From: JABMQW01 sp964439935
Lineage (GTDB): Bacteria; Fidelibacterota; Marinisomatia; Marinisomatales; TCS56
Length of the DNA stretch: 64,000 nucleotides
Reading direction: 5' to 3'
Assembly (NCBI GenBank): GCA_964439935.1
Contig: CAYTPW010000005.1
Coordinates: forward strand, 107,887-171,886
Below, piece after piece: positions 9,224 to 18,883 of this stretch. Within the stretch, counting starts at the first letter, position 1, and each line of letters opens with the position of its first letter. A program made the translations under genes and the position numbers. Below the pieces are notes generated by a model that made no database searches, had not been told where the DNA came from, and saw only the letters and a program-made list of their open reading frames with translations.

Positions 9224-10888
9224 ATGAATAGTAAAGTAAAGCTGTCACCTGTTGCGATAGCAATCAGTCTGGCATTTTTTAATATAGCACTGTATCTTTT
9301 GTTTCCAATGCCTGGTTTTCGTCGCTGGGATGGCTTAATGACGGCTACGGCTACAGCACATTTTGATACCACTCCCTGGGAAGTGCTGCTTTATTTTGCC
9401 CATACTCTGGTTATACCCTTAACCAAACTGTTTCATATCATTGTACCGGAGCTCAACTCGATGATTATTCCAGCTCTGCGCGAGGTGAGTTTTTCAGCCG
9501 TAAACGTGGTTATTATCTATTATTTTTTCAGAACCTATTTGAAAAAGGATTTACCGGCAGTACTTCTTGCACTCACCTATATTTTCTGCAATGCCCACTG
9601 GCAGTTTACTACTGGTGGTGAGGAGAAGGATACCATGCTGGTATTAAATATGGTTTACCTGATTGCTTTTTTTCAATACCGGGGTTGGATCAATTTGGGA
9701 TGGACCTTTTTCAATCCGACAGATAATCGAGATGCCGGACAGGTGAACAGGTGGAGTTGGTTGCGGCCGGAATATTTGTTAGGAATTATTTTGGCGCTGT
9801 CTATTATGATCCATCTTGAAAATACTCTCTTAATCCTAACCACCATCGTGATCTATTTGGCGCATAAGGAATTTTACAGCAACACCAGATTAGAAATAAC
9901 TGCATTACTGAGAATTTTACTATCAGCTGGAATCATCTTACTCCTCTGGTTTGGATTTGTAATTTTTGGTATAAACCGGATTTCCAATTTTTCAGATGCT
10001 GTATATTGGTTAACGGAATATCATTCATCAGGTGAATTTTTTGACGCTAATATTAATTTTTACAAACAGTATATTGGGGCTTATCAAGGTTTCCGTCGAT
10101 TCCTTGTTGGTAACCATTTTGAACATGGATTGTTGAGTCTGGAAGCAATTGTGATCACATGTATAGTGACCGTCCTGGGAATAAAATCATATCGCCATGC
10201 CCCCCAGTTGATTAAACCGGCATTAATTTATATTGGAATTCTAACTGCACATTTCTTTTTTTGGCTCCCCTGGGACCCGGAGCAATGGAATCCGGTGGTC
10301 TTTGCGGGTTTTATATTACTCAGCCCGGCGGTATTCGTCACAAAAAAGAAGATCGGATTATATTCAGGTTTGGCATTGGTGCTGATACTGATTGCAGTTA
10401 ATATCTATTCATATAACATTGACGCTACAAAATACCGGGCAATATACCTGGAAAACCGGGAAAATAATCCGGATCGTTTAGATGGATTCAACGGATTCTT
10501 CCTGCGTAACATACCATATGCTAACTTGGCACAGTTAATTGACCACCATACTGAACCTGGTGCGATAATTTTTTTAGATCACCGGCATATCGCCAATCAT
10601 TTATTGATCTTTAGCGATTGTCAGCCGATTGTTAGTAAATACATTAATGTAGATAGCACTGAATTACGACGGGATTATTATCTTTCCCAATTGAGCCTGC
10701 ATTTTTACAAACCGGCATATTTGATCGAAGAATTGGATGATGCAATTCATTCGGGAAAAAATGCTTACTATCTATCAAATTCTAGAAGATCCTACCGGTT
10801 TTTGTCGGATACATTCGGTGTAAAATTGGCTGTAAAAAAACAATTCGATTTGAATGGATTTCAATTGATGCGTTTGGAAATAGACTAA
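9224..10888 (+). CDS. Polytopic membrane protein, GT-C glycosyltransferase-like
   Basis: The 554-residue protein has ten or more predicted membrane helices followed by a soluble C-terminal region of about 150 residues. An early extracytoplasmic loop contains RRWDG, and acidic residues lie in GGEEKD between helices, a layout seen in GT-C enzymes that use polyprenyl-phosphate sugars. I see no decisive family motif, so the call rests on topology. The preceding gene lies 11 bases upstream on the same strand. The gene ends two bases before the end of the convergent membrane spermidine-synthase-like gene. Confidence 0.6.
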   Translation: MNSKVKLSPVAIAISLAFFNIALYLLFPMPGFRRWDGLMTATATAHFDTTPWEVLLYFAHTLVIPLTKLFHIIVPELNSMIIPALREVSFSAVNVVIIYYFFRTYLKKDLPAVLLALTYIFCNAHWQFTTGGEEKDTMLVLNMVYLIAFFQYRGWINLGWTFFNPTDNRDAGQVNRWSWLRPEYLLGIILALSIMIHLENTLLILTTIVIYLAHKEFYSNTRLEITALLRILLSAGIILLLWFGFVIFGINRISNFSDAVYWLTEYHSSGEFFDANINFYKQYIGAYQGFRRFLVGNHFEHGLLSLEAIVITCIVTVLGIKSYRHAPQLIKPALIYIGILTAHFFFWLPWDPEQWNPVVFAGFILLSPAVFVTKKKIGLYSGLALVLILIAVNIYSYNIDATKYRAIYLENRENNPDRLDGFNGFFLRNIPYANLAQLIDHHTEPGAIIFLDHRHIANHLLIFSDCQPIVSKYINVDSTELRRDYYLSQLSLHFYKPAYLIEELDDAIHSGKNAYYLSNSRRSYRFLSDTFGVKLAVKKQFDLNGFQLMRLEID

Positions 10889-10889
10889 A

Positions 10890-13800
10890 TCAGGTAGCCT
10901 CTGATTTGGTCTGTCGCTTTCTAATGACTGAATAACGGGCTGAAGCCAGCATTAGGACAATTAAGATTCCCAGAATTACTATTGTACTAGGCCGCCATAG
11001 TATATTTTTTAGTTGAGTCGGTAGACGGAAATGAATCCGTGCGAGGTGCTGCCGGTTACGCTTGACTACCATCTTATAATCGGGGCGACCGCGGATATCT
11101 AATAATAACTGGTCTTCGATCCGCCACAGATTACCTGAAAGCAGTGTTTCCATGCTAGTCAGGGAGTATGGCCTCGTGTCCGACAGGTCGAAATGATCGT
11201 TTTCCTCATCATATATTTTAGAATTTTTTCGAACTCGGTCAGATTTCATTATTGTGGATAACAATTCTGAATCGAATTTTGTGTCACTTGATGCATATAC
11301 AAATCCATGCTTTCCTCGCGGTCGACCGGTACAGTCAATTACCCGGTAATAGGGGTAGGTATATACGACACCCTTTAATATTTTCATACTTTGACTATTA
11401 CGATAATGAGGTCTGGGACGGCCCTGTGTAGACTCAGCGAAAATTCCACCCGGTTTCAGATGCTGTCTAATATTCTGGTAGAAGTTCTGGTTATGGAGTA
11501 ACATCGTCCCAAGGTTATAGGGAGCCGAAATATCCATGATTATCAAATCAAATTTCTCATCACTGGTTAACAGGTAATGCTTTGCATCATCGACGACCAG
11601 CTCATAATTATCCCAATGGTCAAACCGGTTCAATTCATACCAGCTGGTCTTGGCCGATTCAATAACGGCAGCATCAATCTCCACCAGGGTAGTTTTTGAG
11701 GCAAACGGACTGACCCGACCGATTGAATACATCGAGCCACAACCGAAGATCAGAATACGTAATTTTTCCTGTCGCTTCTGATACAGGTATTTAGCCGGTA
11801 ATTCAGCCAGGAAATAAGTGAATTCACTTAATCCGGTCTCATGGGCAAAGTGACCATTATCATCGTATTTATAGCCAAAATAAACAATTCCATTCAGGAA
11901 TGCCCAACGGGAGAGGTGGTCTTGCCGGCCGGTATCTTCAAATGTATCGATTATATCAATAGAATGATAAAATGAATTATCCGACAGGGTTAAAACCGGG
12001 TTATCGTATCCTCGGGTATAATAATAATCTTCGGTTCCCAATTGGTGAATCCGGGCACCGTAATTATAAAGCAGAAAAATCAAGAAAAATCCTCCGAGCA
12101 GGATTGATAATTTCCAAGTACTGTGCTGATAAATGATCATTACCAGGATCAGCATTACTGAGAAATAGAGCGGCCAGAGCAGGTTGGGTGCAATGAATGT
12201 CAACAGAACCATTAATATGCTTCCGCAGATCGCACCCAGCAGATCCCAGGAATAGGACGAAGCTAACGATTTCGAACCTCGTTCCTCGATAAGTTTAGGT
12301 AAAAATACTGAATAGAAGGAGGAGGTTCCAAACGCCGTCAGGAACAGCAGGACCACCATAGTCAGCATACCAAAACCAGCTGAAATCAGATAACCAGCGG
12401 CAAAGCGGCTGAATAAAAGTGCAGTCAGATGCAGGATGAACATCGTTGGTGCAATGATTCTTATTAATTGCGCTGATAAATACCGCGCAACCCCGTAACC
12501 TACAGAAAAACCAGCAAAATACGCTGCGCCGACTATCAATACGGTCACCTCTGCTGCTGCAAGGATAATCGAGAATTCACGCGTGATGAAATATTGTAAC
12601 AGAATGAGATTAAATCCGGCGATAAATAATACCAGGCGATTTGTGTTAGAACCACGAAAAGTTGTACTTCCCGGTTTGGTTGAAGGAATTTTAGTCGCAG
12701 ATTTTGGTTTTATGAATTGGTAGGCTACAGCTATGATGTATACGATTATCAATGCAGGATAGATGGCTGAGTTGGCTGATTTGTAAGTGATAACCAGCAG
12801 TACTGCCGGTATGAAATAGACGATCCAGTATTTTTTTTGAAGAACCAGCAGGATCAGAGCAGCAGTTATAAATGGAGCAGAATAAAGAAAATAAACACCC
12901 CACTGGACGAATCCCAACATGCTGAGAATGAACCCAAGTACAAAACCATTGTTCTCATGAAAAAACAAGGATGTGGCGGAATACTTTTTCGATAATGTTC
13001 TGAAGAAACTACCGGCTGGTAATGCAGTCAAGATTATCAAAATCGCATAGATTGGAAGCCAGACATGATAGGGTGGCAGCCAGGCAGTCAGACCGATCAG
13101 TACCAGGTAACTGACGATTGATATAATCAGGGATGGCACTAAATCATTCCGGCGGCCAAATATCAAACTCAGTATCACACCGATCAACCAGGCGATGGCA
13201 ACAGCAAAATAACCCAGAAAAGTAGCTGTCATAAAGCATTGTACGATGAAGAATAGAGCGATCTGCATCAATCCGAAATGAATTCCGGCGATAAAGAAGG
13301 GTAGTGCGGTATCAGCTTTTTCAGATTTAGTGAAAGCTGTCAAACGGATTGAAATCCTCTGGATTAATGATTTGATATCAGGCAGTAGAATATTCGTAAA
13401 TCCGGCTGTAAGAATAAAAAATAATATTACCTGTATTAGTGTCATCTGTCCCGAGATTTGAAGAATATACCCGATCAGTACTCCAATCAAGATCAGACGG
13501 ATCGGGTTTGGAGCGGTAGACTTGAATTGATGGTTTTGTGTTACGAACAAACCCGATACCAGACCCATCCCAAATGCTGATATGACAATAGAAAAAAGCG
13601 ATTGAGCACCAACAACTGCTTGGTTGAAAAAGATCGTAAAACTAAAAAAGATAACTGCCGTCAATGAAATAATTTTCAGATATTTTGACTTGCGAATTAA
13701 GAGACTGCAGATCATTCCGAATGTTATCAGGATTATAATGATAATGTTGCTAGACAAATAATCTGACTCACTCGCTAATTCGGGGCGATACAGGGTAGCA

Positions 13801-13892
13801 GTGGACAGAGGTATAATGATTCCAGCCGCCAGTAAATAATAATTGCCAGGGGTCGTTACAACCAGATTCAGCAGATATTTGATTCGATTCAT
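10890..13892 (-). CDS. Membrane-fused spermidine synthase-like protein
   Basis: The 1000-residue protein has two blocks of membrane helices (about 15-390 and 415-620), then a soluble Rossmann methyltransferase-fold domain at about 640-900. That domain has the spermidine-synthase pattern: ILIFGCGSM for the nucleotide loop, LVEIDAAVIESAK for the acidic strand, VVDDAKHYL and IIMDISAP for the active-site side. A last membrane helix lies near the C-terminus. Such fusions are widespread, but their substrate is rarely known; polyamine synthesis is not proven. Its ATG overlaps the stop of the upstream gene by four bases (ATGA), so the two are translationally coupled. Confidence 0.78.
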   Translation of the reverse strand: MNRIKYLLNLVVTTPGNYYLLAAGIIIPLSTATLYRPELASESDYLSSNIIIIILITFGMICSLLIRKSKYLKIISLTAVIFFSFTIFFNQAVVGAQSLFSIVISAFGMGLVSGLFVTQNHQFKSTAPNPIRLILIGVLIGYILQISGQMTLIQVILFFILTAGFTNILLPDIKSLIQRISIRLTAFTKSEKADTALPFFIAGIHFGLMQIALFFIVQCFMTATFLGYFAVAIAWLIGVILSLIFGRRNDLVPSLIISIVSYLVLIGLTAWLPPYHVWLPIYAILIILTALPAGSFFRTLSKKYSATSLFFHENNGFVLGFILSMLGFVQWGVYFLYSAPFITAALILLVLQKKYWIVYFIPAVLLVITYKSANSAIYPALIIVYIIAVAYQFIKPKSATKIPSTKPGSTTFRGSNTNRLVLFIAGFNLILLQYFITREFSIILAAAEVTVLIVGAAYFAGFSVGYGVARYLSAQLIRIIAPTMFILHLTALLFSRFAAGYLISAGFGMLTMVVLLFLTAFGTSSFYSVFLPKLIEERGSKSLASSYSWDLLGAICGSILMVLLTFIAPNLLWPLYFSVMLILVMIIYQHSTWKLSILLGGFFLIFLLYNYGARIHQLGTEDYYYTRGYDNPVLTLSDNSFYHSIDIIDTFEDTGRQDHLSRWAFLNGIVYFGYKYDDNGHFAHETGLSEFTYFLAELPAKYLYQKRQEKLRILIFGCGSMYSIGRVSPFASKTTLVEIDAAVIESAKTSWYELNRFDHWDNYELVVDDAKHYLLTSDEKFDLIIMDISAPYNLGTMLLHNQNFYQNIRQHLKPGGIFAESTQGRPRPHYRNSQSMKILKGVVYTYPYYRVIDCTGRPRGKHGFVYASSDTKFDSELLSTIMKSDRVRKNSKIYDEENDHFDLSDTRPYSLTSMETLLSGNLWRIEDQLLLDIRGRPDYKMVVKRNRQHLARIHFRLPTQLKNILWRPSTIVILGILIVLMLASARYSVIRKRQTKSEAT

Positions 13893-15265
13893 CCAATCAT
13901 TCCCAGAAAGTGACGATCAACCTGGTTCCTGGTATACAATTTACTTTGATTATGGTATCGTAATTTTAGAGCACGTCGCAGTTGGTATTCATCATCAGCA
14001 ACTGTCAACTTATCGCCGGCGAAAAAATACAATGCTCCGTGCAATTGAATTGCAAAATAAAAGTTGAAGCTATCCGCCAGCTTTTCCAGAATAAACCTGT
14101 TGGAACCGCCATACCTAGTCAATTTAACGGCCAGCATCCCGTTATTATTAACGAGATTATGCAATTCCTTGATATAGGTAGAATTAGTATCTGGTTGGGG
14201 GTGAAGATAGCGCTCGCTGTCGTTATATATTACCAGGTCATATTTAAAATCGTCCTGCTGGATGAATTTTGCTGGTTTAATATTGATGAAATTCCGTTCC
14301 GGTATTCGCAAAGATTTCAAGGACCAGGCAATTGCTTCCGGTATATTCCGATCCTCATGCACCAGATTAATCGACTCGGGATAGGCATCAGTTTCGGTGA
14401 GATACGGTTGATTTATCAGACAAACTGAAGGACTTTGAAGAAATGATTCGGCATAGGTTAAAAGTAAGTCCTGATCACGTTGAACCTCCGCCAATGAAAT
14501 TTTAGTGATACCATTCACTATTAACAATTGGTCATGATCACCAACCGGTAGTAAATCATATTTACTGTTTACAGTGTATTTATATGTTTCCGCAGCTCCT
14601 GCTCCTAGCTGGGCATATTTTATTCCATATGACAATTCATTAATCTGGCGATTTAGTAATGGGAAAATTGCGATTATTACTAGACACACACCGGTGAAAC
14701 GATAGATTATCAGTCGGTTGACTTGTAGAGCGGCCAATAATGCAGCGCTGATTAAAGCATAAAATAGTAGATAAAGTTGAATTGATTTGGTGGTCAGTAA
14801 AACAATCATCAGTAATCCCAGCAGAATTCCGGTCAGTATTGATAATAAATTGCTTGATGGGTCGGATTCGATTGTACCCTGTCGGAAAGAAGCTGATATG
14901 GCAGCTGTGCTGGACAAGCTGATCAATACCAGTATAATAAGATTGATCAGTGCAGAAGATAAATAGTTGAAATTAAAGTCAATTAGACTATTTAAAAACA
15001 CAGACAATGCTGGTAAAGACAAAACCAGGATTAATTGAAACAGAACCTGGAACGGTGTCAGAACCAGTATCTGGTCAGCAAAACTGGGATTTTTGTTGAA
15101 TAATCCACCCAGAACAAGCGCAATAAATATAATATTGAACGTAATTATCAAGATGGTTTGAGCTGGCAGTGATCGGAGTAGGAGTTGCTGAAGCAGGTAG
15201 AATTGAATGATTAGCTGTATTCCGGCTAATGAAAGTGCATATTCAGAGATATTCTTCATTTTCAT
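13889..15265 (-). CDS. Membrane protein with degenerate spermidine synthase-like C-terminus
   Basis: Residues 10-205 contain about seven membrane helices; residues 225-458 are soluble. The C-terminal part keeps the outline of a spermidine synthase-type domain (YDLLPVGDHDQLLIVNG, then YDLVIYNDSERY and an LVNNNGMLAVKL strand) but lacks the glycine-rich SAM-type loop present in its neighbour. It therefore looks like a shortened, probably non-catalytic paralogue. It is coupled by an ATGA overlap to the 1000-residue protein downstream, suggesting the two form a heteromeric complex. The partner role is inference. Confidence 0.65.
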   Translation of the reverse strand: MKMKNISEYALSLAGIQLIIQFYLLQQLLLRSLPAQTILIITFNIIFIALVLGGLFNKNPSFADQILVLTPFQVLFQLILVLSLPALSVFLNSLIDFNFNYLSSALINLIILVLISLSSTAAISASFRQGTIESDPSSNLLSILTGILLGLLMIVLLTTKSIQLYLLFYALISAALLAALQVNRLIIYRFTGVCLVIIAIFPLLNRQINELSYGIKYAQLGAGAAETYKYTVNSKYDLLPVGDHDQLLIVNGITKISLAEVQRDQDLLLTYAESFLQSPSVCLINQPYLTETDAYPESINLVHEDRNIPEAIAWSLKSLRIPERNFINIKPAKFIQQDDFKYDLVIYNDSERYLHPQPDTNSTYIKELHNLVNNNGMLAVKLTRYGGSNRFILEKLADSFNFYFAIQLHGALYFFAGDKLTVADDEYQLRRALKLRYHNQSKLYTRNQVDRHFLGMIG

Positions 15266-15329
15266 TCAGGAAATACTACCGGATTTATCAGCAATATTAC
15301 AGGTGAAAAAAATACAAGCTGCCCTGATG

Positions 15330-15539
15330 TTACAGCAGTAAACCTAATGAAATCAGTAAAAAGACTATCCCGATAAGAATTAATAATATGCCGCTTATAT
15401 GACGGTAACTGATCGCGAAATCATCGGTAATAATTATTTTATTACCCCATTCGTTGATTTTCTCGAGTAATGTCGGAGAAAAAACAAACAGTATACCAAA
15501 TATAATACTGATTATCCCGATAACAAGAATTGTGATCAT
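15330..15539 (-). CDS. Small two-helix membrane protein, paralogue of the one at 24297-24503
   Basis: The 69-residue product has two hydrophobic helices (about 3-22 and 48-68) separated by a polar loop. It shares the pattern SPT-L then a loop and GxxLLxIG with the 68-residue protein on the other side of the pseudopilin cluster, so the two look like paralogues. I recognise no family. The position immediately downstream of the last pseudopilin gene, on the same strand, suggests co-expression with that cluster. Confidence 0.6.
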   Translation of the reverse strand: MITILVIGIISIIFGILFVFSPTLLEKINEWGNKIIITDDFAISYRHISGILLILIGIVFLLISLGLLL

Positions 15540-15606
15540 AGCATTTACCTTATTGAAAATAACTCAGAATTATGAGATTAAGAAATGGAATATTTTATTC
15601 ATTAAC

Positions 15607-17250
15607 TTACAAATTAGCTGGTATAATCACATCACTTCCACAGGCAAAATGCAATGCTATTGACAGTATACGTCCACCCATATGCTGATGATAGGCCGAA
15701 GATGTTTCAAGCGGATCGTTGAAAAAGTCCAGTAAATATAGATTTTTGGAACTATTACCAGGGATAATAGCAGGAGGTTGAAGTGTACAAAAAGTGATTT
15801 CTACGCCACTGAGACTCATTGCTTTACGACCTTCATTATTGTTGCACCAGGACTGCAAAGCCTGCCAGTACGTATTTCCGGGAGCTCCGAAGGAGATTTG
15901 ATCGAGATAAATACCTGTAGTATCTGACGTGATTGTCATGCCAGTTAAGGTGGCTTGAGCATCTCCACTGTTCTGCAGGGTAATTAATACATCTTCATCC
16001 GGTGGTGAAGAGCCATCTCCCTGGGCTTGAGCTAGGGTTGGACTGATTGTTGCCGGTGTGCAGGAGCCACCGGTGGAGAAACTGACTGACTGATTGGTGG
16101 CGATTAAGGAATAGAAGGTAACGGTGATATTAACATCGTCCATTGGCTGGGCCGTTCCAGTACCATCATTTAAATCAAAAAAGCCGACTGGCCCAATAGT
16201 GGTAGTTCCCTTTGTTATTCTCAGTGTTTCATCAAGTAGTAAACGGGCTCTGTTGGATGCTAAAGTAGTGCGTCCGCTAGTATTCCAGGCCCAATAAGCA
16301 GCTGTATTAACAGTAAAGTTTGACAGATAAGCATAATCACATTCCCAGCAGTCACTGTTTTCCCAACGAAATTCTACTTCGGCAATATCGAATGTACTAT
16401 TGCCATTATTATTAATATCAAAGGTGATCTCCGAATTATTAGTACCACCAAGGCTCAGTGATCCGCCTTCATAGGAAATAACCCCGTAGGATGGGTGTAC
16501 GGTATATTCCAAACCCATTTCCGGACTGGTTGTAGAATTATTCTCACCGACATTGATAATCCGGTAGGTTGTATCGTCGGATAGGATTATACGTACTTCA
16601 TGGGCACCGATTGGTACAGTGCTGAGGTAGGATCCTATTTCGCTGGAATAATTCATCGTGTACCAGGAATCTCCATAATATACTTCCAATGCACCATCAC
16701 TTCCCCTTATAGGGTAACCGTCAGCATTTTTAATTCGAAGAGCCAGGGTATTATTCAATAAAGCATTGACACTACTGGCTATATTCAGGACAATTGGATC
16801 ACCATCGTTAGATGTACTTGTAATTGTTGGGGGTAGGGAAGGATCTCCCGGAAGAGTATATGTCATCAAGTTCTCCCAGCCATCCCGGAAAGCAACTGTA
16901 GGATCTTCTTGAATCCGAGCCTGATCAAGATAGGGACCGTTCCAACCACCCACGCTCGGATCAGTGATCAAGGCGTTTAGGTCGGCGGGCATTTGTCCTG
17001 TATCGCCCACATATCCATATTGTAATCGAACACCCTCGCCAATAATTGCTGGATCTCCTGCAATTGCATATTTCAGATTTTCCATTTTGGATAATGTAAT
17101 TCTAAAGGCACGATTATCACCAACCCGAACAATAGTACGTATTGCAATTGTAGACATAATTCCCACAATTACCAGTACTACTACTAATTCAATAAGTGTG
17201 AATCCACTATTTGAATGTCGGTTTTTTAAAACTGTCGATTGCATGTCCAT
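15607..17250 (-). CDS. Giant prepilin-like protein A (GspG-like N-terminus, long beta-rich C-terminus)
   Basis: The start at 17250 (ATG) is preferred over 17301 because it avoids a 44-base overlap; the upstream gene then ends 7 bases before it. The 547-residue product has a class III leader cut before FTLIELVVVLV, so PilD-type peptidase should process it. A GspG-like segment follows (GYVGDTGQMP, GWNGPYLD). Next comes a region with VPIGAHEVR, then a module with CWECDYAYLSNF and AYWAWN, and a second beta-rich region with SGGSCTPA. Proteins A, B and C align over nearly their whole length and are tandem paralogues. Ordinary pseudopilins have 130-200 residues, so this is a pilus or pseudopilus subunit carrying a large exposed domain, possibly an adhesin; that role is inferred. 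Confidence 0.82.
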   Translation of the reverse strand: MDMQSTVLKNRHSNSGFTLIELVVVLVIVGIMSTIAIRTIVRVGDNRAFRITLSKMENLKYAIAGDPAIIGEGVRLQYGYVGDTGQMPADLNALITDPSVGGWNGPYLDQARIQEDPTVAFRDGWENLMTYTLPGDPSLPPTITSTSNDGDPIVLNIASSVNALLNNTLALRIKNADGYPIRGSDGALEVYYGDSWYTMNYSSEIGSYLSTVPIGAHEVRIILSDDTTYRIINVGENNSTTSPEMGLEYTVHPSYGVISYEGGSLSLGGTNNSEITFDINNNGNSTFDIAEVEFRWENSDCWECDYAYLSNFTVNTAAYWAWNTSGRTTLASNRARLLLDETLRITKGTTTIGPVGFFDLNDGTGTAQPMDDVNITVTFYSLIATNQSVSFSTGGSCTPATISPTLAQAQGDGSSPPDEDVLITLQNSGDAQATLTGMTITSDTTGIYLDQISFGAPGNTYWQALQSWCNNNEGRKAMSLSGVEITFCTLQPPAIIPGNSSKNLYLLDFFNDPLETSSAYHQHMGGRILSIALHFACGSDVIIPANL

Positions 17251-17257
17251 TACTATA

Positions 17258-18883
17258 CTAAGGAAATGTGTACCCGATGACTTGATCCGATCCACATTCA
17301 ATTGAAAAAGTTATATCAAGATCACCACTGTAAGGACCACCGGTCGAGTTAGTGACATGATCATAGAGGTTTATTGTGACTGTTGATGTCCCACCACCTC
17401 CAGTAACTGTAACCGGGGTATTGAGGCATAATGTAGCAGTAGTAGGATTACCCTCTATCTGCGGCCTGGTACCATTTCCACAGCCGCCTGGGGATATGGT
17501 TTCAGCCCAGACATTTGTGCTAGAAGGTATTTCAATGGCTCCGAGATAGGTATTGGCACCAAATGTACTTTCGATGCTGAGACTATTAATTTGGACTGGG
17601 AAGGTACCACTATTTCTAATACTGAAATCAATTGAAGTACCAACACTAGTTGGAGTACTATTGAGTGCAATGCTGGCCGGAACACAGCTCCCGGATGTGT
17701 TGAATGTTATTGACTGGCTGGGTCCAGAGGTAGGATGGAATTGTACATCAACTTTAGCACTTTTTAAATTAATTGAATTTCCAGTGCCGTCCGAAGCATC
17801 CTCAAAAATGATTGGTCCCAATGATTTTAAACCGGAATATATTCTTAACACATTATCAAGAGAAATCCAGGCACCGTTGGCCGCCAAAGCGCTATGACCT
17901 GAATTCCATAACCAGTAGCTTACCATATTGGCAGAAAATTGATTAAGGTAGGGGTCCTCACAATTCATGCAATCGTTGGTCAGGGCAGTGATTTCTATAT
18001 TAACACGATCGATATTGAAGGTTGGCCCTCCTGAATTATTTACAATGAAGGATAACTCATTAAAACCGGCACCACCTAAACTGTAACTGGCTGCTGCATA
18101 GGTTATTGTACCATACAGTGGATAAACAGTCATTTGTTGTGGAGAACCCATCGATGAGGCCGGTATAATTGAAAATGCCTTATAGGCCGTATCGGCGGCA
18201 GAGATTACTCGGACCTGGTGCAGGCCAATTGGTACAGTTGTTATTTCAAAATAGCCTTCACTACTTTGATAAGGAACACTGTTCCAGGCACCGGAGTAAT
18301 ATATTTCAGTCACTCCATTGGAACCATTGATCATATTTCCATCCACGTCATAGGGCCTGATCCTCACCTGGTTATTGAGTATGGCGTTAACGCTGCCAGC
18401 GATGTCGCGGGTTATGGTGTCACCATCCGCTGCTGCTAAAATCTGAGGTGTTCCAGCAGGGGCAGCAGGTAGTATATAGGTATAATTATTACCCCATGCA
18501 TCACGTTTGAAATAATCTGGATCTCCGCTGTATCCAAGATCTACATAGGGTCCATCCCAGCCTGTGACAGTAGAAACATTAGAGAACAGATCATCGATGG
18601 TCGGTGGCATTACCCCGGTATCACCAACATAACCAAAATCAATCCGGATATTATTTTGGATAACGGTTGGGCTTCCAACTATGGCTTCAGCTAAAGTCTC
18701 CATTTCAGCAAGTGTTTCATTGAATTTGGAATTCTCATTTATCCGGCGGATTGATCGAGTAGATATACCGGCAATAATCCCGATAATGATGATAACAATA
18801 ATAATTTCAATTAATGTCATCCCTGATTGATGTTCAGAAATTGTTGAACGTATAAAATGCAATATTCTCTTTAACTTGATCAT
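17258..18883 (-). CDS. Giant prepilin-like protein B
   Basis: The start at 18883 gives an ATGA overlap with the stop of gene C and is preferred over the upstream ATG at 18925. The 541-residue product has leader cleavage before MTLIEIIIVIIIIGI with Glu at position 5. A GspG-like core follows (FGYVGDTGVMPP, GWDGPYVDLGYSGDPDYF), then VPIGLHQVR, the module with CMNCEDPYLNQF and SYWLWNSGHSAL, and FEDASDGTG. It is a close paralogue of A and C. It is probably inserted in the inner membrane, cleaved by PilD and assembled at or near the tip of a pilus-like fibre, judged from family knowledge of large minor pilins. Confidence 0.82.
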   Translation of the reverse strand: MIKLKRILHFIRSTISEHQSGMTLIEIIIVIIIIGIIAGISTRSIRRINENSKFNETLAEMETLAEAIVGSPTVIQNNIRIDFGYVGDTGVMPPTIDDLFSNVSTVTGWDGPYVDLGYSGDPDYFKRDAWGNNYTYILPAAPAGTPQILAAADGDTITRDIAGSVNAILNNQVRIRPYDVDGNMINGSNGVTEIYYSGAWNSVPYQSSEGYFEITTVPIGLHQVRVISAADTAYKAFSIIPASSMGSPQQMTVYPLYGTITYAAASYSLGGAGFNELSFIVNNSGGPTFNIDRVNIEITALTNDCMNCEDPYLNQFSANMVSYWLWNSGHSALAANGAWISLDNVLRIYSGLKSLGPIIFEDASDGTGNSINLKSAKVDVQFHPTSGPSQSITFNTSGSCVPASIALNSTPTSVGTSIDFSIRNSGTFPVQINSLSIESTFGANTYLGAIEIPSSTNVWAETISPGGCGNGTRPQIEGNPTTATLCLNTPVTVTGGGGTSTVTINLYDHVTNSTGGPYSGDLDITFSIECGSDQVIGYTFP

